From Pelobates cultripes (Eukaryota; Chordata; Amphibia; Anura; Pelobatidae), in the NCBI GenBank assembly GCA_933207985.1, contig OW240916.1:262101108-262165107 (forward strand): a stretch of 64,000 bases of DNA, written 5' to 3'. The notes below the pieces were generated by a model that was not told the DNA's origin, did not search any database, and was given only the letters and a program-made list of their open reading frames with translations. Each line of letters begins with the position of its first letter. Positions within the stretch are counted from its first letter, which is position 1. Below, one piece after another: positions 43,922 through 57,226 of the stretch. The position numbers were made by a program, and so were the translations under genes.

Positions 43922-45127
43922 ATTGTATTCACTTTTGATCACATAGACATGTTACAATATTGCCACCCACCCCATGTGATCCCTATTAAGGGTTAATAAG
44001 TATGTAGGTTTAAAAGTATGTAGTATGTAGGGGTTTAGAAAAATACTTCTCCCTGTCTAATTATAGATATATTTGCCTGAAGCTCAAGGAAGCAAGGTGA
44101 ATTGCTAGTGTAGGACCCACCTAAAAGGTTTTACTTGACGTGGCAGGTGGGCTAATGGCCATCGGAGTTACTAAATAACCTTCATTTATTTAAATATGCA
44201 TAGGCATTTGGGATAGTGCAACTATTTTCTAAGAGGGTATTCGTGTTTTATTTTTCATTTCACAACAGTAAACTGCTTTTCAAAATAGCCACTTATTAAA
44301 AAGAGAAAGTTCACTAGTATAGAGCTCTCTCAGGCTGCTTAAGGGGACCGCCACAAGGGGCTACTGGAGAACAGAACTTTTATGTATACTGCCCTGTTAG
44401 ATAGTGTGGTGGAATTGAGATACTGGAGAGCATCAGCAGTACACTCTTCATGGGTAGAGAAGAAGGGATATGTCATGCAATATTGCCACCTCTCTATTAG
44501 ACCAGGAGTCATCAAGTTTTCCTTGAGCTGAAGTTTTTTTCTGGAACCTAACAATGACCCTGATTTATACAAAGCTTCCAAATTGGAAATCAGCTGCACT
44601 GGAGATTTTTTTGTAATTTTAGCTATTTTGAACTGACATTTGCAATACGATATTTCAATTCATCATGATTCACTGTTTAGTGAAAAAACTGAAATTAGAT
44701 TGCAGTATGCACCTTTCTAAAACATTCCTCGAATGAAACAAGTCTGCAATGAAGCTGGGAGCAGGCAGAGGAGTCAGGGGGATATAGATCCAAATATTGA
44801 TCTTTGTTATAGTCAGAGGAAGCCCAAATTATTATTTCAAGTGCACTTGGAGAAGAGTGAATTAGACACCAGGCGTTTATTGGTTATCAAAATAAGCCTC
44901 TGTCCTTTATTTTTCAGTTCTGTGCTTACGTGCAAATACTCATTGGGGGTGAAAGGGTAAAGGGAGTACAGATAAGACATAGAAATGAACGTCATGTACA
45001 TATAACAAATAAGTTCCGAGAAAGAGAAAGAACAAATTGATTGAGAAGAGACAGCTCAGGAGGGGGCTTTGGTGGAACCAGCCTCGCCGTTGGGCATTGG
45101 AGAAGACGGATTGCCAGCCTCCTGCCA
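43922..45127. other. No gene recognised
   Basis: Includes a short repeat piece near 44190-44220 (family of 43650-43921). 44730-45127 may be the start of the LTR-type element to the right, whose left limit is uncertain. Confidence 0.4.
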
Positions 45128-46346
45128 TGTGACTATGACCCCTGGGATGTATTGCCCTTTAAAGACATGATTTGGGCATATTCGATTTATATGGTGCTGC
45201 TAGCCCTTTAAGAACCATTTTGGGGCATGGCGAAAATTTAGGACAATGCCCCTTTTAAATCTGTGTCCCCAGACCTATTTGGGACAAGGCCCCTTTAAAA
45301 CTGTGTCCCCAGTGTCTCCAGACTTGTTTGGGACACTGCCCCTTTAAGATGGTGTCCCCAATGTCCCCAGACTTTGGAAATAAATTTTAAATGGCTTTTT
45401 CCCTTATGGTTCGGTAATTGGGGCTTACTGAGCCATTCACTGCACAGGCGGACCACCCAGAGCTGGAAGTGTGCAGGCAATTTACCTCCCAGGCCTGGAG
45501 TCTGCTGTAGGTAAATTGCCGAACGCTGGGGGGCCGCCGTTCGCGCAAACGAACACGTGGCGGCGGCCATCTTTTTTTATTCAATGCGGTCAGCGGCATG
45601 TGTAGCCAAATTCATGGAACTGAAATGGGCTACAAAGTTCTGCGAACACCGCTGAGACTTACCTTCTCCCACAATGATTTTGCAGCCGCAGAGACTAAGT
45701 CCCATTCTGCGTTTTTTCAGCCTGAAATAGATCGACCGCACAGTGTGCTTGCGGTCGGTCAAAGAAGGACCTCCAGCTAACTTTTAACCCCTGTATGGAA
45801 TTGGCTGAATTTTGGATATGTTTATAATTAAAGTGTGCTGAGTTTGAATATGTAATGTTTATGTTTGTGGCATGTATATTTTTGAAGTTATTAATATTTT
45901 GTAAAAACTGTATTTCTCTGCCTGTGATAATTATATTAACCATTGTGTTCAGTAATCATATCACAGGCAGAGGGGAGGATTTTGTGTGGGAGTGTCTGTG
46001 TGTATTGTACGGATTGATTGGTTGTATTTCAAAACCCTGTGGGCAGTACTATGTTTGTGGATTGTGAATGAAAGAGGCTGTATGTGCCAGCACAGTCAGT
46101 TTTACTTCACCCTCAATTTGGAGTGTTGTCTCTTATTGGGGGAACCTGCTACAAGGGATTGCTATGCTCTGCATACTCTCTTGCTATATTCACTGCTAAG
46201 CTCTTGTAAGAGCTTGTTCCTGGTTTTGCTCTCTGAAGGAGTCTATGGTGGTTATGGTGTCTGCTGGAGTGCTGTAAACCCTCAGGAAGTGCTAGGAGCA
46301 TCCTTCAACAGAGGTACCCAGTCGGGGTGCCAGGTGATCCGTTACA
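45128..46346 (+). mobile_element. LTR-like sequence in plus orientation
   Basis: Right end GGGTGCCAGGTGATCCGTTACA is the complement of the left end of the LTR at 35913, so it is a related LTR in the opposite orientation. TGTGACTATGACCCCTG at 45128 matches the complement of 37287-37303. A matching target duplication was not found. The true left end may lie further left, because AGGAGGGGGCT and GCCAGCCT upstream also match the other copy. It contains a three-unit minisatellite at 45225-45375. No coding domain is seen. Confidence 0.6.
45225..45375. repeat. Three-unit minisatellite inside the LTR
   Basis: Units of about 55-65 bp built on GACA(A/C)(T/G)GCCCCTTTWAA and TGTCCCCAGAC. Confidence 0.8.
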
Positions 46347-46351
46347 GGGGC

Positions 46352-47009
46352 TATCTGCTCCCGGAACTAGACATATATGGTGTTAAGTGGTGTTTTAAGC
46401 ATTAAGCATTTCCTGAGTCCAAGTTAGCCAATTTTAATATAGGCTATCTAAAATGACATCTATAAGCTTGAACCTTGGAATCAATGTATATTCTATCACA
46501 ATAAGCACCATCAAGAGAACTTTGGTGTGAAAAAGCTTATAAATGGGAAGAAAGCACTGGGACCTCCAGATACTATAATGACTTAATTTAGATGAATTTG
46601 TTAAGGTGGCCAGGGTACCCCTTTAAAACAAATTTGTGTCTGCTAATTTTAAATGGATCTCAATTTGTTTGACAAGAGTTACAAAATTGTAACCAATCGG
46701 CAGTCCAGCTTCACTGCTATAAGAGAAAATATTATGCTGGCAAGATATGGTTACAGTGTCAGAGGTGTTTTGGGTCTCATTTGAGATTTGAGTGACTTAG
46801 GGTTGGGCGTAGTTAGTGACCAGTGCAATTTGTTTGTTCTGTATCAGGAAAATTGGATCAACTGAAATTCAGTTGCAATTTGTTTTTCAGTAAATTCAAA
46901 TAGCAAACTTACTGGAGATTTGATGGCTTTTGACAGATAGTCATACTGCAGATTCAGATGAAATGACAAAATTTGCCTTATGTGAATATGCAAATAGGTT
47001 TCACAAAAC
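46352..47009. other. No gene recognised
   Basis: AT-rich sequence between two LTRs. Confidence 0.45.
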
Positions 47010-47014
47010 AAACT

Positions 47015-48195
47015 TGTTATGGTTACCTCCAGGCTAGCTGGAAGCTGGACCGTTTGGATATCCTGGTTCCCGAATGTGGAGAGAGAGAAGAGCCGCTCTT
47101 GTCAGCATACCACGATAATCCTGCAAATGTGAAACAATCCCACTAGCTATGGTACAGCTAGGATACACTCTTCCCTACAAAACGAGTCGAGGCTGCGATT
47201 TGAGGGTCAAAATGAGCTGGCTTTAATGACACGCAGGCATGGCAATTTATGCAAATCCATAGGTCAAGGGACAACCCCCTCTGGACCTGATGGGATACAG
47301 GACAATACAATATTTTAACCAATAGCATTACACTGTATCTTTTAAAATGGTACCCGCCCAACTTGGAGATAATGGGTTCCAACGGTTATACCAACCCAAT
47401 TATCTCCAAGCGCATAGAAACACCACATTTTATACCCACATGAAAAACAGCATAAAAATACATAACTTTAATGTCTTAATACAAACATGGCCCATTCTAC
47501 CAGTCTTTAGATAGCTCGGATCTGAGCGGACAAGATATGCGAATTGCGCTCAGATCTCATGAACGGTGTATGATAATTCTAAATTACAAAGTCTGTTCGT
47601 CGGCTTTTTCGTGAACAGAGAAGAAAACCAGCATCTGAGCGGGATTCGTGCAAACCCTTGGCCGATTCTAGTTCCATAATTTTTAGGCTTGAGTCCTGCT
47701 GGGTATTTAACAACCTCAAAACATGGCTGCCGTCTCGTGTTCAGTATACGAACAGGGCCCACCGTGAAAGAGGTACTTAATCTGTGGTTAACCACAAGAA
47801 CCACATGTTAATTGAGGCCACACGCCAGTGTGCAGGTGGTCGTTGTTTGGTAGTCTTTCGTCGGTTTAATACGTACTCCGTTTGGTTAATTGTATACAAA
47901 CGGGGCCACCCCGGGGCCAGTCAGTTAGGCTGCGGTTAACCGCAAACTGCAGCTTCCTGGAGGTTAATTATGGGCACACTCCGCTTGTAGGGTGGTAGAC
48001 CGTTCGTCAAGTCTTTAGGTTGTTCCAAGGGTTAAGTGGCGGCTGGGTGGTCGGTTGTTCATATGTACGAATGAGTAACCATGCTCATTTGTATAACGGG
48101 GTTAAAAGCATCCAGACGCAAATAACAAAGAAACAGTATCCATCGCGGTGAACTAAAGTGATAGTCTTGTAGCAGTCAGAGAGGATTTCGTAACA
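47015..48195 (-). mobile_element. Solo LTR, 1181 bp
   Basis: Starts TGTTATGG and ends TCGTAACA, with exact 5-bp duplications AAACT at 47010-47014 and 48196-48200. Layout resembles the LTR at 35913 (a TTTAATG stretch that reads ATTAAA on the minus strand; later CGAACA-rich GC blocks), so the minus strand is likely its sense. No internal region is attached. Confidence 0.82.
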
Positions 48196-48399
48196 AAACT
48201 TTTTGATGATACTAATGCATTTGGACAATTCTATTTTGTGAAATGTGTATTAATGCTTGCAGCCACTAGAGCTCCTATGTATACCAGTTTATAAAGGGTT
48301 TTATTCACTAAACAGCAAGTTGGGATGAGTTGATTAATATCAAATTAGTTAGAAAAATAATCCACTTGAGGTAAATGTGCAGGTTAAGTATCAATTACG

Positions 48400-48473
48400 C
48401 TTGCTCTTTATAGAAGACAGTTAACGCATTTCCACACTTGCTCTTTATAGAAGACAGTTAACACATTTCCATA
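48400..48473. repeat. 37-bp tandem duplication
   Basis: CTTGCTCTTTATAGAAGACA followed by GTTAAC(G/A)CATTTCCA occurs twice head to tail with few differences. Confidence 0.9.
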
Positions 48474-49829
48474 CTGATAAAATGTATTCCAAATATTTGA
48501 TTTCATGCTAACGTTCACTGGTTCAATGGCAATGCTTTTAACACTATATTGCTTCCAAGCTATTTTATCAATGTGCATTTTAATTTACTATTTTTATAGT
48601 AGCATTTTCAGATTTTCTCTTCTTGGATAGAGCTCAAGCAGAAAAAAACAAAACATCATCGAACATCACATAGCAGAGTAAAACTTTGTTGTGGCAGTGG
48701 AAGTGTCTCTGGTGGCTGTCAGGAAGAGTATGTTTAGTTAAAGGGTCACTGCTTCCAGTTCACTACAGTCAACCCATTGTACAGCACTGCAGAATTTGAT
48801 AAATAATAATAATAATGAATTGGTTATGGGTTCCTTTAGTGGCTCTTTAAATTATTATTACTGTCTAATAGGTTGGCTTGGCACTTCATAAATAATATTA
48901 TCAGCAATAACAGTAAAAATAATAATATATCATGCGTCTGTCTTAGTTACCATAAAGTATGAATCATTTGCTTCCTGTTTTTGCATTCTGTGCTAATTAG
49001 TGACTTAGACAAACGTATAAGTATTTTCTATTTTCTGTCTTAAAAGGAGATAGCAAACTTACAAGCAAGTTGAATCAATGCATTTTGTCGACACTCATAC
49101 AGTACAGTTTATTTCCCAGCAGTCTTTTCTCATCCCTTAACAGCCCTTGTTAATCTCTGCACATTGTTACAATAGAAGAAACTATTCTGAATCATTATCT
49201 CGATACAAAAGATCTGATTCAGTCCTTTCAATGCATACAATACCATTAGGAAGTAACTGATGATATTGCATATTTTCAGTGCTGCTAATTAAAACAGATT
49301 TTTCTCAATGAAATAAAATGTGCATCACTTGTCATTTACTGTATGTGACAGGGTTAAATAGATTTTTTAAGAAAGGAAAAATATCATTAGCCAAATGCAA
49401 GCATTAACTCTTTGCTAAACATACTTTCTCATCAATGGACTATTCATTTCAAGTTACATTTATTATAAATCATTTTTTTAGTTTTCTTTTCATAGTGGAT
49501 AAACCTACTATATTTACCAATAAATCTATTAACGTACTAATATTTAGTTTTGATTAAGACTGTGATTTTCTACATAAAACTTTTGTTCAAGACGGATTGA
49601 TTGACTTATACAATTTAGGTTAAATTGTGACTAACTGTGGAAAATCATTACATCTTGTTTTTAGAAGACTGTTTCCTAATTCTTCTGACAACATGGAGAA
49701 TGGCTCATGAGATTCACATATGCCTTTCACTTTTGTAGCGGGTGTAACACACAATAATATATAAATATCTAAGCGAAATCTGCTCTGGCTCAGACATGCT
49801 GCAACCATGTGAAGTTAAGAAGAGACCAT

Positions 49830-49855
49830 CATACTGACAGCATATTGTCAGTATG
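49830..49855. repeat. Perfect 10-bp hairpin
   Basis: CATACTGACA, six-base loop, then TGTCAGTATG. Too short to assign as an RNA gene. Confidence 0.9.
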
Positions 49856-51237
49856 TGACTTTGACCCTGATGTTGTTTAGCAGCTGCATCAGGAACATGA
49901 AAAGAGACTGCATCTACTGCACTTTGTGGTCTTTTTAAAATTATCCCACTTCCCATCTCTTGCACCCGTACAGGCTGGATGGAGAAGTAATCAGGAACAG
50001 CTAGCATATAAAAACCTGCACTTTCCCACTTTCTAGACCAGGTGATGTGAGCTACACTAAATCTTCCACAATATTCAAATAGACTATTTAGTCATTATCT
50101 TCCTCATCGAATAAGACACTTCCCCAAGCTAATACTGATTGCTCTAGACACCCAAAAGACATTGTGTACCTTCCATGTCATCCCTGTCAATTACTCAGAC
50201 TCTTTCAAAGTTGTGAGGGTCAATTGTGCCCTTGTAGATAAGTAGGCTCACAAGATCATTCAATTGAGGGGCTTTACCTGTCCTCTCAATGTAATTCCAT
50301 GCTCACCTTTCTTTTTTTTTTTTTTCCCTTTTAACCAGAAGTCTCTCCATTTGATATTGATATTATTCTTGGTGCATTTGCAATTGACACAATCAAGAAT
50401 ATCTTCTCATAAACAGTTTTTTATGATAGCACAGGAAGTGAAACCGATCTGTCAAATAACTTGTCATAATGTAGGGTGACACCAACCACCAAGCTCTCAA
50501 TCCCAGCTGGATTAAACTTCTGCTTCCACTTGTTTTGTAAGGTTGGGAGGAAGTGAAATCACTACTAGGCAGATAGAAAATTGATTGTGTTAATGGCTAA
50601 CTGGAAGAACATTTCATAGTTATCAGAGTCCATGTATAAAGGACAGACACAGATTTTATGTTTTGCCATATGCAACTAAATATTGAAAAGGGATGGAAAA
50701 GCAACCTTAGTTGTATGAATATTGACTGTTGGGATTGTTCATGAACCAATGCATAGTAACTAATACATCCATATGCCTATTAATACAAGATGGCTTCTTT
50801 CTGGAAAGCAAATACATGTGCATCTTCAAAGTTATATGGAATTATACACATTTCAACTGCTCTTCCAACCATAACTTGAACCATTGGGTTCTAGCAGTCA
50901 CAGCTGGGCCAAATTAGCCTCAGTTTTGCTTTTTCTGAATTTAATTCACACCGATTTAAGTTGAAAATTGATGTATACATTTTCTCATCTTTTTTTACAT
51001 TTTCTAATCTTATGCATGTAGAGTGTTTAACTGCAAAAAATATAAAATGTAAAATAATAGTTTAAATAAGAGAAACATGTAGTAAATACCAAATGTATTA
51101 AAAACACTACCATATTAATTCCCAAGCCTCTTAGGGTTTTTTTTTTTGTTTTTTGTTTTTTCAAGTTAAACTGGATGCCACTCATATAATTTAAGGATAA
51201 TAAATACGCATTTTTTTATATTTAACACAAACAAGTG

Positions 51238-51420
51238 TAAATGCATGGAATAGCTTTCCAACAAGAAGTGGAAGAAAAAGAAAAAATATTAGGATAGACA
51301 CAGAGCTGCCCCGAGCAGTAAACAAAGTCAAGTGTGAAGGCTTTGATTATAGATGGGAAATGGGCAGGCTAGATGGGTCAAATGGCTTTTCTCATCTGTC
51401 AAATTCTATGATCCCTTTTC
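51238..51420 (+). mobile_element. CR1-like LINE 3' end
   Basis: Begins AATGCATGGAATAGCTTTCC, matching the C-terminal coding end of the CR1 copy at about 34727 (GGATGCATGGAATAGC). It ends with GCAGGCTAGATGGGTCAAAT and TCAAATTCTATGATCC, the usual frog CR1 3' terminus as I remember it. Strongly 5'-truncated, no ORF. Confidence 0.7.
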
Positions 51421-53940
51421 TTTTGATTGACTAAGACACAAGACTCAACTATGTTTGGGACTAGTTATACCACAGTTCCATCCATGCAAGGACATATCCC
51501 GAGGTGCAAAGCATAATATGGGATGATGTCAGGCGTATACACGTGAATGATTTAAATTAGAGTAAACATTTCTGAGTTTGTTACTGGCTTGAAGTGGGTA
51601 TTTCCTAGACATGAACTGTCAGACTGTAGTGGGGATTCCAATTCCATTCTGTGTTCGTGAATTTAATTGCTCACAATTGCTATTAGTGTCCTATCTATGT
51701 AGACATTTTCTTTTTGGTATGGTAAAGTACGGTCTGTTTAAAATGGATGAAGAGATTTATTTATAAATAAATAATCTAAATAAGTGATGTAAGTGATTAT
51801 GGTCTAATATATTGTGGACCATACAAAAATAATTAAAAACTTCAATATGTATGCTAACCGGACATGTTTTTGTTTTCCAGATAAAGTCTTTTTTGTAACT
51901 AATGTGCATTATTAAAAAACATAATCCCAGTATTTATGTAAGATATTATATACATACATAAACATACATAAACATATATATAAGATATAAATATATCCTG
52001 CCACCATGTTTTGATCATTTACAGCTCATTGCTTCTAATAGACTTTCTTACTGAAGGCTGAATGACTATTCACATTGGTAAAATTGGAAATGTGATATAA
52101 TTAAATAATAGCCCTTCTCAGATTTCTTACTGTTGGATTTTACTAATAAACAATTGATATTGACTTGATGGTACTCAGTCATCCATTGGCCCCTTAGAGG
52201 TGGGTCCATAGAGGCACTTTTTTCGCAGCAACTCCCTAGTTTTTGTTTGTTAAACACAGTTTGTGTTTGTAATGATTAGTTCTGCAGTTTCTGCCGCAAA
52301 CCCACCTACAGAAGCTGAAGATAATGCTGGAAGCCTGAGCAAATATTTGTGTCAAGATTTCAAAGTTTTTAAAAATAAATTAAATAGCCCATTCTCATAT
52401 ATAGAATCCTCAGATATTGTCAATCTGCTTATCTGGATATCTGAAGCCAATTGGCTTTGCACTAGAGCCATCAGATAATTGAAATCCAAATATATGTGTA
52501 TGTTCATAGTCCTATATTCTAGGGCTATTGTTTGGTGAAAGTATCAAGGGTTGGAGACAGATTTCTTTGAAGTAGATGTTGTTTCCAGAATATGTGGTAT
52601 TTATGGGTTTATAATGTTGTCAGTCAAGGTTTAAGTACCTGGGGATAATTAGGCAAAGCTCTACATGTAAGGTGGTAGAGTCTAATTTTGGTAGTAAGTC
52701 TAGCACCTCACCATCTTTAAACTTCATCAGCCACAATTAGTTGGCGCCATACCCTGAATTTTGTCAAACTATTTGAGAGCAGTTTGACAAAAAGTGGTAC
52801 TTTCGCTCTCCCCAGCACACAGAGACGGACTCTTTCTTGGCTGCATCGATAATTTCATGTTATGAGTGCCAATTTCATCAAAACCAGATGGCAGTAATAG
52901 TTTGAGATATCTGGACAGATTAGTCCAGCAGTCTCAGACAATTGGCTGTAATGATTACATTGCTTGAAGTGTCTCTGAAGTTTTTGTAATAACAATAGGG
53001 CCCAGGAGATGCTAAGTCTCCGGAATCTCTACCATGCCACAATAATGGGGCCCAGTGGATGCCCAGTCTCCTGGACCCCTAATTAGCTCATATTAAATGG
53101 GCCAAGGTGCTAGCCATTCTCTTGGTCCAATATATCATGAAAGCTTTCACCATCTCCAGGTGGCTAGGTGTCCCCCAAGCCCCTAGCCACCCTCCAAAAT
53201 ATATTAATACTTACCATCAGAAGTCTTATTTCTTTAATCTTTTTTTTTGCATGATATAGTTAAGTAACTGTTTAAATTAAAAAAGAATCAAAAAGCACAA
53301 AAAAAAATCAATACCTCAATGTCGAAAAATGATCCATGTGAGCCACCCTTTGCACATACTGAGCATTTGAGGTAGGAAAAGTCTTTATAAAGACCTACTC
53401 ACACTGTATATGCGCAGCTAGAGCACTGATTCTATCTATCTGTCTGTCTATCTATCTATCTATTTTATTGTAAATCTCCTGTCTTATAAGTACCAGGTGT
53501 TTACACCTACCACCTGGATTCTTGTTTTGTCAGGTGCTTTAATTAGTATATTTTTTTCATTGACTGAATTATTATTTTAACATTTCCAGCGCACTTCTTT
53601 TGAACAAAATCTATATGGCTTCCCATCATGAAGCAGTTATGTACAATACTGCTGAAGCTGTGCACATCTGCAGTCTAGCTCTTACCGGGAACTCACTGGA
53701 GTGGTAATGCCTACAAATAACCGGTTTTAAAAGCAGTCTTTTCATTCATTTATAATGTGTGTTTTGCAGTATGTTACATTACCCTTCCTGTAATTACTGC
53801 TTTACAGTAATGCTAATTTTTTTTTTCCGTTTTAGTAACTTTGTGCAATTATTAATCTCCTTTGCAATGTTATTATAAAGGACTTATTGCAATGTCAAAG
53901 TAACAAAATATTCTGAAAATGGACATTCTAGAACATTATA
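51421..53940. other. No gene recognised
   Basis: Mostly unremarkable. 52990-53190 has two diverged copies of GGGCCCAGKRGATGC...AGTCTCC, a piece of some repeat. A (CTAT/CTGT) microsatellite lies at 53431-53463. Confidence 0.45.
53431..53463. repeat. (CTAT)n microsatellite, interrupted
   Basis: CTATCTATCTGTCTGTCTAT-type units. Confidence 0.9.
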
Positions 53941-53945
53941 CACTG

Positions 53946-54923
53946 TGTAACGGATCGCCCATTCCCCCGGCTGAGTATATCCGTTAAAGTCTCCCAGGTC
54001 CCATAGTGAAGCAGTGATTATAACTCTGAGTTACCCCAAACATCAGCCTAGACTTGATGAAGGGTACAAATGAACTCCTTTATTATGGCCAAGTTGCCTG
54101 CTTATATACACAACCCCCACATGATACAATGCTATCCCCTCCCAAAGATCTCTGTGCCTGGGAGATAATTTCATTAAAGACTGGTAAGCTAATTATCTCC
54201 CAGGAACACAGAGGCAAACATAAAAATATGAAACATAAAAATACCCCAAAATACCATAAAAATTATATAATAACCTCACAAAAATAGCCCTGATCTGAGT
54301 GCCCAAGTTCTCCAAATAGCGCTCAGATCAATGCAGTGTAGGGGAAACGCCACCGTGTTAAAGTTCTGACTGGCTGTACATGTAGTCTTATGCCCAAAAC
54401 ATTTCCAGGGCATTCAGTGCTTTGGCCGGTCATCTTTCGGGAGTTCCTGCGGCCGCAATACGGGATGCTCCACCTGGGTCTCAGGTAGCATTTGTTCCCC
54501 TTAGTCTCAGGCACATTCCCTCCAAAAAACGCTCTCATGGCAAGTTGCAAAGCTATTCAAAACCCCGCACCAAGTTGTCCGGGAGCTGCATGGTCACCTC
54601 ATGCCGAAAACAGTTCCAAAACATTTGGGGCTAAGTCCTGCTGGGGTGACTGGGAACCCACAAAGTCCTCATGTTGAATTTAGTTCCTTAACAATTGTGG
54701 CTAAGTACCATTGAAGAAATTTTGTGGGTTTCTTCATGCGTACGGCCGCCAGGGAGCTAGTGTTTGGTTCCATTTGAATGAAGGGCACCCAGGGAAAGCT
54801 GCTAATGGTGGATGGGGAGATTTAACTCCTGAACAGAGTCTTTATATATGGCCCATATGCCTTGGGCAGCAGGCTAGCTAGCAGGGTCCTCCAGGAGCTT
54901 GTGGCATTGGCACGTTTGCCACC
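53946..54923 (-). mobile_element. LTR-like sequence related to 35913-37375
   Basis: Left end TGTAACGGATCGCCC resembles TGTAACGGATCACCT at 35913. CTCCTTTATTATGG reads as an AATAAA on the minus strand, and GCCCTGATCTGAGTG and CCCAAAACATTTCC echo the other copies. CACTG precedes the left end (53941-53945) and recurs at 54924-54928, a possible 5-bp duplication. However, the implied right end does not show CA, so that boundary is tentative. Confidence 0.6.
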
Positions 54924-54928
54924 CACTG

Positions 54929-55544
54929 TAGTAGACAAAGGGAACGTGATAGTTATGATTATTTGTATTCTGTGAAAAGTATGGATATGGCACTACTATA
55001 TATAATGGTAGATTGTGAGATATATGGATACACACAAACAATTCCTGGACACAAAATGAAGACCTTGACCTGCTTGACTGCTACTACAACAGCAAACACA
55101 ATGAAGGGGGCTACATGAAACATATGTGGGAACTATAGATGAATAAGAGACCTTCTTCTTCACTAACACTGAAACAGCTAATTACACTTTCAAATTTGAG
55201 TATTGTGAAGAGGAAGCTAGTGTTATAACTGGAAATAGATGGACTACACAAAAGATTACTCATAAGACATGAAGATGAAAAACTTCAACATCTATACCAA
55301 CAGAGGGTTGTCAATCTACATATGTGCCCCGGGGTGGCATAACAACAGATATAAGAGAGATGATCATTGGAAAGCTAGCAGTCCTTGACCACCAGATCAC
55401 TGATAAACAGTATGCTAGCAGAGGTTAAGAAGGCAACAATGAGATCTACAATCTCAACAAACACAGAGATCAACAAGCTCATATATGCCAGACCATTCAT
55501 GGTCCTCCTACAGCTTGACTACAAGGTCAAACTGAAAGTGAAAA
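54929..55544. other. Possibly decayed coding sequence of an old retroelement
   Basis: Some frames keep protein-like stretches, for example STISTNTEINKLIYARPFMV at about 55444-55503. This vaguely recalls the region before the RT domain of some non-LTR elements. I cannot place it, and there are many stops. Confidence 0.25.
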
Positions 55545-55545
55545 T

Positions 55546-56048
55546 ACACTTAACAAAATTATAAATGCAACAATTTTGTTTTGCCCCCATTTTTCTATTT
55601 TTCAAAGATCTAAGACTTTTTCTATGTACATAAAAGGCCTATTTCTCTCAAATATTGTTCACAAATATATCTAAATCTGTGTTAGTGAGCACTTCTCCTT
55701 TGCCAAGATAATCCATCCACCTCACAGGTATGGCATATCAAGATGCTGATTAGACAGCATGATTATTTCACTGGTGTGCCTTAGGCTGGCCACAATAAAA
55801 GGCCATTTTAAAATGTGCAGCTTTATAAAAAAGCACAATGCCACAGATGTCCCAAGTTTTGAGGGAGCATGCAATTGGCATGCTGACTGTAGGAAAGTCC
55901 ACCAGAGCTTTTGCACTTAAATTAAATGTTCATTTCTCTACCATAAGCCGTCTCCAAAGGCGTTTCAGAGAATTTGGGAGTACATTCAACCGGCCTCACA
56001 ACCGCAGACCACGTGTAACCACACTAGCCCATGCCCATGCACATCCCT
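55546..56048 (+). pseudogene. Tc1-like transposon, 5' part only
   Basis: Starts with the element's terminal sequence (CACTTAACAAAATTATAAAT, then TTTTGTTTTGCCCCC) after a TA. An open frame at 55838-56047 encodes the first ~70 residues of a Tc1-type transposase: MSQVLREHAIGMLTVGKSTR, then [20 protein letters not shown], the paired helix-turn-helix with a GRPR-like linker (HNRRPR). Homology stops near 56046, before any DDE residue, so it is a truncated relic. It belongs to a different family from the DD37E copies and from the Tc1 relic just downstream. Confidence 0.8.
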
Positions 56049-56049
56049 A

Positions 56050-56440
56050 ATGGAGCCAGCAACAAGAAGAAACCTGAACGTACAAACCTAAGTTACAGCA
56101 AATAGACTTCCTGTGTACTGGTCTTCAGAGTGTCAGGACTAACGATGGACAAAAGTCCACCAAAGTCAAGGACAGGAGAGATATGGATAAATGATTAAAC
56201 TAGCCAACATACAAACAGTCAATATCAGGTACCAGAAAAAGGATACACAAGGAACTGCTTGAGCTACTAGAACCACAACAGGCAACATGAAATGGGAGAG
56301 GTAAGTATATATAAGCAGTACACTTAATCTCTATAGGCCCACATCATAGTGAAATTCCTTATGATTCATGTGTGTCATGGGTTTCCAAGGCTCATTGATG
56401 CACATGGGGAGCAAAGGCTAGCCTGTCAGGTCTGATCAAA
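56050..56440. other. No gene recognised
   Basis: Sequence between two Tc1 relics. It may continue the unplaced sequence at 54929-55544, into which the first relic inserted. Confidence 0.3.
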
Positions 56441-57226
56441 CAGAAAAGCTGTTTCAGCTCAAAATGCTGAAAAACATGCTGGTTATGATAGAAAGGTATC
56501 AGAACACATAGTGCATAACACTTTGCTGCATATGGATTTGCATGGCCACAAACAGCTCAAAGTGCCCATGATTACCCTGTCCACCTCCGAAAGCGCCTTC
56601 AACAGGGACATGGGCTTCAGAATTGGACCATAGAGCAAAAGAAGAAGGTTGCACAGTCTGATGAATCACAATTTTCTTTTAGATCAGGCAGATGAACAGT
56701 TGCGTGTGCATCATATATCTTGGGAAGAGATAAGAGCAGGACGCACTATGGGATTAAAGTAGTCTGGTGGACGTAGTGTTATGCTCTAGGCATGTTCCTC
56801 TGGGACACCTTGGTTTCATGCATTCATGTGAATATTACTTTGACATGTTTCACCTACCTAAAGATTGTTGCAGACCACGTACAGCCCTTTATGGCAATGA
56901 TGGCACTGGCTTCTTTCAACACCACGCCACACTGCAAAAAATGTTCAGGAATGGTTTAAGGGACATGAGAAAGAATTCAAGATGTTGCATTGGCCTCCAA
57001 ATCCCCCAGATCTCAATCAAATTGAGCATCTGTGGGATGTGCTGGAACAACAAATCCAATCCATGGAGGCCCCACCTGTCAACGTGCAGTAATGAAAGGG
57101 TCTGCTGCTAATGGATTGTTGCCAGATACCACAGGACATGTTTAGAGGTCTTGTGGAGTTCATACCTCAAACCATCAGAGATGTGTTGGCAGCACGATGG
57201 GGGCCTACACAATATTAGTAGGTAGG
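56441..57226 (+). pseudogene. Second Tc1-like transposase relic, catalytic half
   Basis: Plus strand, broken frames. SDESQFSFRSGR near 56660 holds the first catalytic Asp. CYALGMFLWDTLVSCIHVN and YLKIVADHVQPFMA follow. WPPNPPDLNQIEHLWDVLEQ near 57000 holds the DLNxIEHLW block with the catalytic Glu, and IQSMEAPP and GLVE come next. Multiple stops and frameshifts are present. The usual QDNAPxH block is damaged (the sequence reads FNTTPHCKK-like). The right part of the element, with the terminal repeat, lies beyond a LINE insertion, at 58395-58435. Confidence 0.8.

Larger units (their letters stand above)
48201..51237. other. No gene; long unannotated stretch
   Basis: About 3 kb without recognisable transposons. 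Minor features are a 37-bp tandem duplication (48400-48473) and a perfect 10-bp hairpin (49830-49855). 49000-49400 is complex and non-repetitive. Confidence 0.4.

Noticed and set aside
35913..46346. A 10.4-kb DNA transposon bounded by inverted TGTAACGGATCACCTGG ends
   Set aside because: 35913-37375 is closed by its own 5-bp duplication, so the matching ends are two LTRs in opposite orientation rather than one element.
49830..49855. microRNA hairpin
   Set aside because: The stem is only 10 bp and flanking sequence does not extend the pairing.
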